A model generated the notes under the pieces. It did not search any database, had not been told where the DNA came from, and worked only from the letters and a program-made list of their open reading frames with translations. Shown here piece by piece: positions 44,035-46,994 of a DNA stretch of 46,994 nucleotides. Both the position numbers and the translations under genes were made by a program. This stretch comes from Rhodobacteraceae bacterium Water-Bin34. Lineage in GTDB: Bacteria; Pseudomonadota; Alphaproteobacteria; Rhodobacterales; Rhodobacteraceae. The DNA is taken from the NCBI GenBank assembly GCA_900197625.1, contig FZLS01000015.1, positions 1 to 46,994 on the forward strand. The letters are read 5' to 3'. Numbering within the stretch: the first letter of the stretch is position 1; the number at the start of each line of letters is the position of its first letter.

Positions 44035-44083
44035 ATTACTCATTGAAGATTATAATATATTATAAATCGGAGGCAGCAAAATT

Positions 44084-45541
44084 ATGACACTCAAATGTCA
44101 ACCAAAAGCAAGTCACTTTATAGACGGCGAATATATTGAAGACACTGATGGAAAAATTATTGAATGTATATATCCTGCTACTGGTGAAAAAATAGCAGAG
44201 TTACATTCTGCAACGCCTAAAATTGTTGAAATGGCATTAAAGTCAGCAAAACTGGCACAAAGATCTTGGAGTAAACTATCAGGTACTGATAGAGGACGTA
44301 TATTACGTAAAGCTTCTGATATCATTCGTGAGCGTAATCGTGAATTATCAATTCTTGAAACATATGATACAGGAAAGCCTTTACAAGAAACATTATATGT
44401 TGATGCAACTTCAGGAGCTGATGCATTGGAATACTTTGGAGGTTTAGCAGGTTCTATTACTGGGGAACACATTCCTTTAGGAGATGATTGGGCTTATACA
44501 AAAAGAATACCTATAGGCTTGTGTGTAGGAATTGGTGCATGGAATTATCCAACACAGATTGCATGCTGGAAAGGCGCTCCTGCATTAGCTTGTGGAAATT
44601 CAATGGTTTTCAAACCATCTGAAATGACCCCATTGTGTGCATTAAAAGTTGCAGAAATTTTATTAGAAGCAGGAGCCCCAAAAGGCATTTTTAATGTAAT
44701 TCAAGGTTATGGTGATGTTGGTGCAGCATTGGTTTCTGACAACCGTGTAGGCAAAGTCTCTTTAACAGGCTCCGCGGAAACTGGTAAAAAGGTTTATGCT
44801 TCTGCAGCATCTGGAATGAAGCATGTTACAATGGAGCTTGGTGGCAAATCTCCTCTCATTATTTTTGATGACGCCGATGTTGAAAATGCTATTGGAGGAG
44901 CAATGTTAGCAAATATGTATTCAACGGGCCAAGTATGTTCAAATGGGACTAGAGTATTTGTACAAAGCGGAATTAAAGAAGTTTTTCTCAAACGTTTTGC
45001 TGAACGTGTAGCTAAAATTAAAATTGGAGATCCAATGGATGAAAAAACACAGTTTGGCCCTATGGTTTCAGAAAAACAAAGAAGTATTGTTATGGATTAC
45101 ATTCAAAAGGGCAAAGCTGAAGGTGCAAAATTAATATGTGGGGGAAACATTATTGATGGTGATGGCTGGTTTATTGAGCCAACAGTCTTCTCTGAGGTTA
45201 CAGATGAAATGACAATAGCCAAAGAAGAGATTTTTGGGCCAGTTATGTCAGTATTTGAATTTGAAGATGAGCATGAAGTTATTACCAGAGCAAATAACAC
45301 AGATTTAGGGTTAGCTGGAGGAGTTTTTACAAAAGATATTCAAAGAGCTCATCGCGTGGTTGATGAATTAGAAGCAGGTACATGTTTCATAAATTCATAT
45401 AATGATGCACCTGTCGAAGTTCCTTTTGGAGGTGTCAAAGACTCTGGCGTTGGTAGAGAAAACTCCAAAGCAGCAATAGAACATTTCAGTCAGCTAAAAA
45501 CTGTTTATGTTCGAATGGGAAATGTTGATTCACCTTATTAG
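44084..45541 (+). CDS. betB: betaine aldehyde dehydrogenase
   Basis: NAD(P)-dependent oxidation of betaine aldehyde to glycine betaine, 485 residues. Catalytic residues are N154 ([13 protein letters not shown]), K177, E251 ([11 protein letters not shown]) and C285 ([14 protein letters not shown]). GGAGG precedes the start. It lies between betC and betA, 49 nt after betC. Confidence 0.94.
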   Translation: MTLKCQPKASHFIDGEYIEDTDGKIIECIYPATGEKIAELHSATPKIVEMALKSAKLAQRSWSKLSGTDRGRILRKASDIIRERNRELSILETYDTGKPLQETLYVDATSGADALEYFGGLAGSITGEHIPLGDDWAYTKRIPIGLCVGIGAWNYPTQIACWKGAPALACGNSMVFKPSEMTPLCALKVAEILLEAGAPKGIFNVIQGYGDVGAALVSDNRVGKVSLTGSAETGKKVYASAASGMKHVTMELGGKSPLIIFDDADVENAIGGAMLANMYSTGQVCSNGTRVFVQSGIKEVFLKRFAERVAKIKIGDPMDEKTQFGPMVSEKQRSIVMDYIQKGKAEGAKLICGGNIIDGDGWFIEPTVFSEVTDEMTIAKEEIFGPVMSVFEFEDEHEVITRANNTDLGLAGGVFTKDIQRAHRVVDELEAGTCFINSYNDAPVEVPFGGVKDSGVGRENSKAAIEHFSQLKTVYVRMGNVDSPY

Positions 45542-45552
45542 GAAACGTATTT

Positions 45553-46994
45553 ATGAAAGCTGATTTTGTAATTATTGGAGCTGGGTCTGCTGGTTGTGCT
45601 ATGGCATATAGACTCTCAGAGGATGAAAAAAACTCTGTTATTATAATTGAATATGGTGGTTCAGATATGGGGCCACTAATCCAAATGCCCGCGGCTCTAT
45701 CATACCCAATGAACATGAAAACATATGACTGGGGCTTTCAGTCTGAACCTGAACCATTTTTAAATAATCGTAAACTAGCTACACCGAGAGGTAAAGTTTT
45801 AGGCGGTTCATCTTCTATTAATGGAATGGTATATGTGCGAGGACATGCAAAAGATTATGATTACTGGGAGCAATCAGGTGCAAGCGGTTGGTCGTACGCG
45901 GATGTTTTACCCTACTTTAAAAGAATGGAAAATTGGCGTAGTGGCGGGCATGGTGGCGATAAAAGTTGGCGTGGAAGAAAAGGGCCACTGCATATATCTC
46001 GTGGACCGCGAAAAAACCCTCTATTTAAAGCATTTGTAAAAGCTGGGCATCAAGCTGGGTATGAAACAACTGATGATTACAATGGTGAAAAGCAAGAAGG
46101 CTTTGGCCCAATGGAACAAACTGTTTACAAAGGGCGCCGATGGTCTGCAGCAAATGCATACTTGCATACCGCTTTGAAAAGAAAGAATTGCAAAATTATT
46201 CGCGCCTTTGCACGAAAAGTAATCATTGAAGATGGCAAGGCGGTTGGTGTTGAAATTGAAATAAATGGTAAAATTCAAACGATCTATGCTCAACGTGAAG
46301 TTATAGTATCAGCCTCATCAATAAACTCCCCAAAACTCTTAATGCTTTCAGGTATTGGACCAGCAGATCATCTTAAAGAACATGGTATTGATATTGTAGC
46401 AGATAGACCTGGTGTTGGGCAGAATTTACAAGATCATTTAGAAATTTACCTTCAGATTGCATCATTAAAACCAATTACACTCTATAAACACTGGAACATT
46501 TTCTCAAAAGCACTCATTGGCGCTCAATGGCTCTTTACAAAATCTGGTTTAGGCGCATCAAATCAATTTGAAAGTGCTGCATTTATTCGCTCAAAAGCAG
46601 GCGTAGAATATCCTGATATACAATACCACTTTTTACCAATTGCCGTCAGGTATGATGGGCAGGCAGCAGCTGAAGGGCATGGATTTCAAGCACATGTTGG
46701 ACCCATGAGATCTGCTTCAAGAGGCTCTGTGACTTTAAATTCAAAAGATCCCCATGATGCCCCAAAAATAATATTTAATTATATGAGTAAGCCAGAGGAT
46801 TGGGACGATTTTAGAAATTGCATTAAACTTACTCGAGAAATATTCAATCAAAATGCATTTAAAGAATATGCAGGCAAAGAAATTCAACCTGGTCAAAATA
46901 TACAATCAGATGAAGCGTTAGATGAATTTTTGCGTGAAAATGTTGAGAGTGCTTATCATCCATGTGGGACTTGTAAAATGGGATCTATTGACGA
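45553..46994 (+). CDS. betA: choline dehydrogenase (cut by window edge)
   Basis: FAD-linked GMC oxidoreductase converting choline to betaine aldehyde; 480 codons are present of roughly 550. The N-terminal FAD motif [33 protein letters not shown] and the GMC signature region [14 protein letters not shown] are intact, and the catalytic His is H469 in [11 protein letters not shown], just before the end of the window. It starts 11 nt after betB with AGGAAA as ribosome site. Confidence 0.94.
   Translation, partial: MKADFVIIGAGSAGCAMAYRLSEDEKNSVIIIEYGGSDMGPLIQMPAALSYPMNMKTYDWGFQSEPEPFLNNRKLATPRGKVLGGSSSINGMVYVRGHAKDYDYWEQSGASGWSYADVLPYFKRMENWRSGGHGGDKSWRGRKGPLHISRGPRKNPLFKAFVKAGHQAGYETTDDYNGEKQEGFGPMEQTVYKGRRWSAANAYLHTALKRKNCKIIRAFARKVIIEDGKAVGVEIEINGKIQTIYAQREVIVSASSINSPKLLMLSGIGPADHLKEHGIDIVADRPGVGQNLQDHLEIYLQIASLKPITLYKHWNIFSKALIGAQWLFTKSGLGASNQFESAAFIRSKAGVEYPDIQYHFLPIAVRYDGQAAAEGHGFQAHVGPMRSASRGSVTLNSKDPHDAPKIIFNYMSKPEDWDDFRNCIKLTREIFNQNAFKEYAGKEIQPGQNIQSDEALDEFLRENVESAYHPCGTCKMGSID

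Noticed and set aside
1-46994. mobile element, prophage, toxin-antitoxin or defence system
   Set aside because: I found no transposase, integrase, phage structural gene, restriction enzyme, CRISPR repeat or terminal inverted repeat; gene order looks like ordinary core genome.

Overview
This is a stretch of AT-rich bacterial chromosome, packed almost wall to wall with genes. The gene set points to an alphaproteobacterium, most likely a low-GC marine member of the Rhodobacterales (roseobacter type). Reasons: an F0 operon (atpI-atpB-atpE-b'-b) with no F1 genes beside it, a petABC cytochrome bc1 operon, a large cobalamin operon with a CbiG-CobJ fusion, the dgcN-dgcA pair for D-glutamate use, and choline-O-sulfate/betaine genes. 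The genus is not determined from sequence alone. I see no insertion sequence, prophage, integrase, CRISPR array or rRNA.

Layout. 1-4085 (minus): a tight DNA-repair and nucleotide block, nth > adenosine kinase-like > HIT > zinc-finger > polA (polA runs off the left edge). 4161-6375 (plus): an Ogt/Ada-type methyltransferase, an OmpA-like lipoprotein and a FadR-type regulator. 6442-9050 (minus): the F0 ATP synthase operon with a clear promoter. 9344-16873: an ArsR regulator, then (minus) pyk, rpmI-rplT, pheS, a small membrane protein, pheT and a YtoQ-family gene, plus DUF1244 on the plus strand. 16921-19764 (minus): dgcN-dgcA-D-amino acid transaminase, a probable D-amino acid catabolic unit. 19951-26580 (minus): a cobalamin corrin-ring operon with overlapping genes: unknown ORF, small His-rich membrane protein, cbiX, cobH, cobL, cobI, cbiG-cobJ, cobM. 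26656-30014 (plus): glutathionyl-hydroquinone reductase, then DUF1636-cobC-cobD. 30328-36140: HU, an EamA transporter, aroC (minus), then a TPP riboswitch controlling the thiBPQ thiamine importer. 36207-38873 (minus): cytochrome bc1. 39023-42198: trmL (plus), then dapF-mtaB-GST (minus). 42302-46994 (plus): tRNA-Lys and betC-betB-betA (betA runs off the right edge).

How it fits together. The cobalamin genes cover most of the precorrin methylations, cobalt chelation (CbiX), the precorrin-8X rearrangement and aminopropanol arm assembly. The reductase, adenosyltransferase, amidases and nucleotide-loop genes are not here. The thi, bet and dgc units are uptake and catabolic modules for compounds available in seawater. 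Most of the window is ordinary core genome. The points most worth a second look are the head of the cobalamin operon (an unidentified small ORF richer in GC than its surroundings, a polyalanine microsatellite, a His/Cys-rich CbiX tail, no visible cobalamin riboswitch), the structured leader of rpmI-rplT, the tRNA-Lys terminator that uses the CCA end as part of its stem, and the dgcN-dgcA-transaminase linkage.
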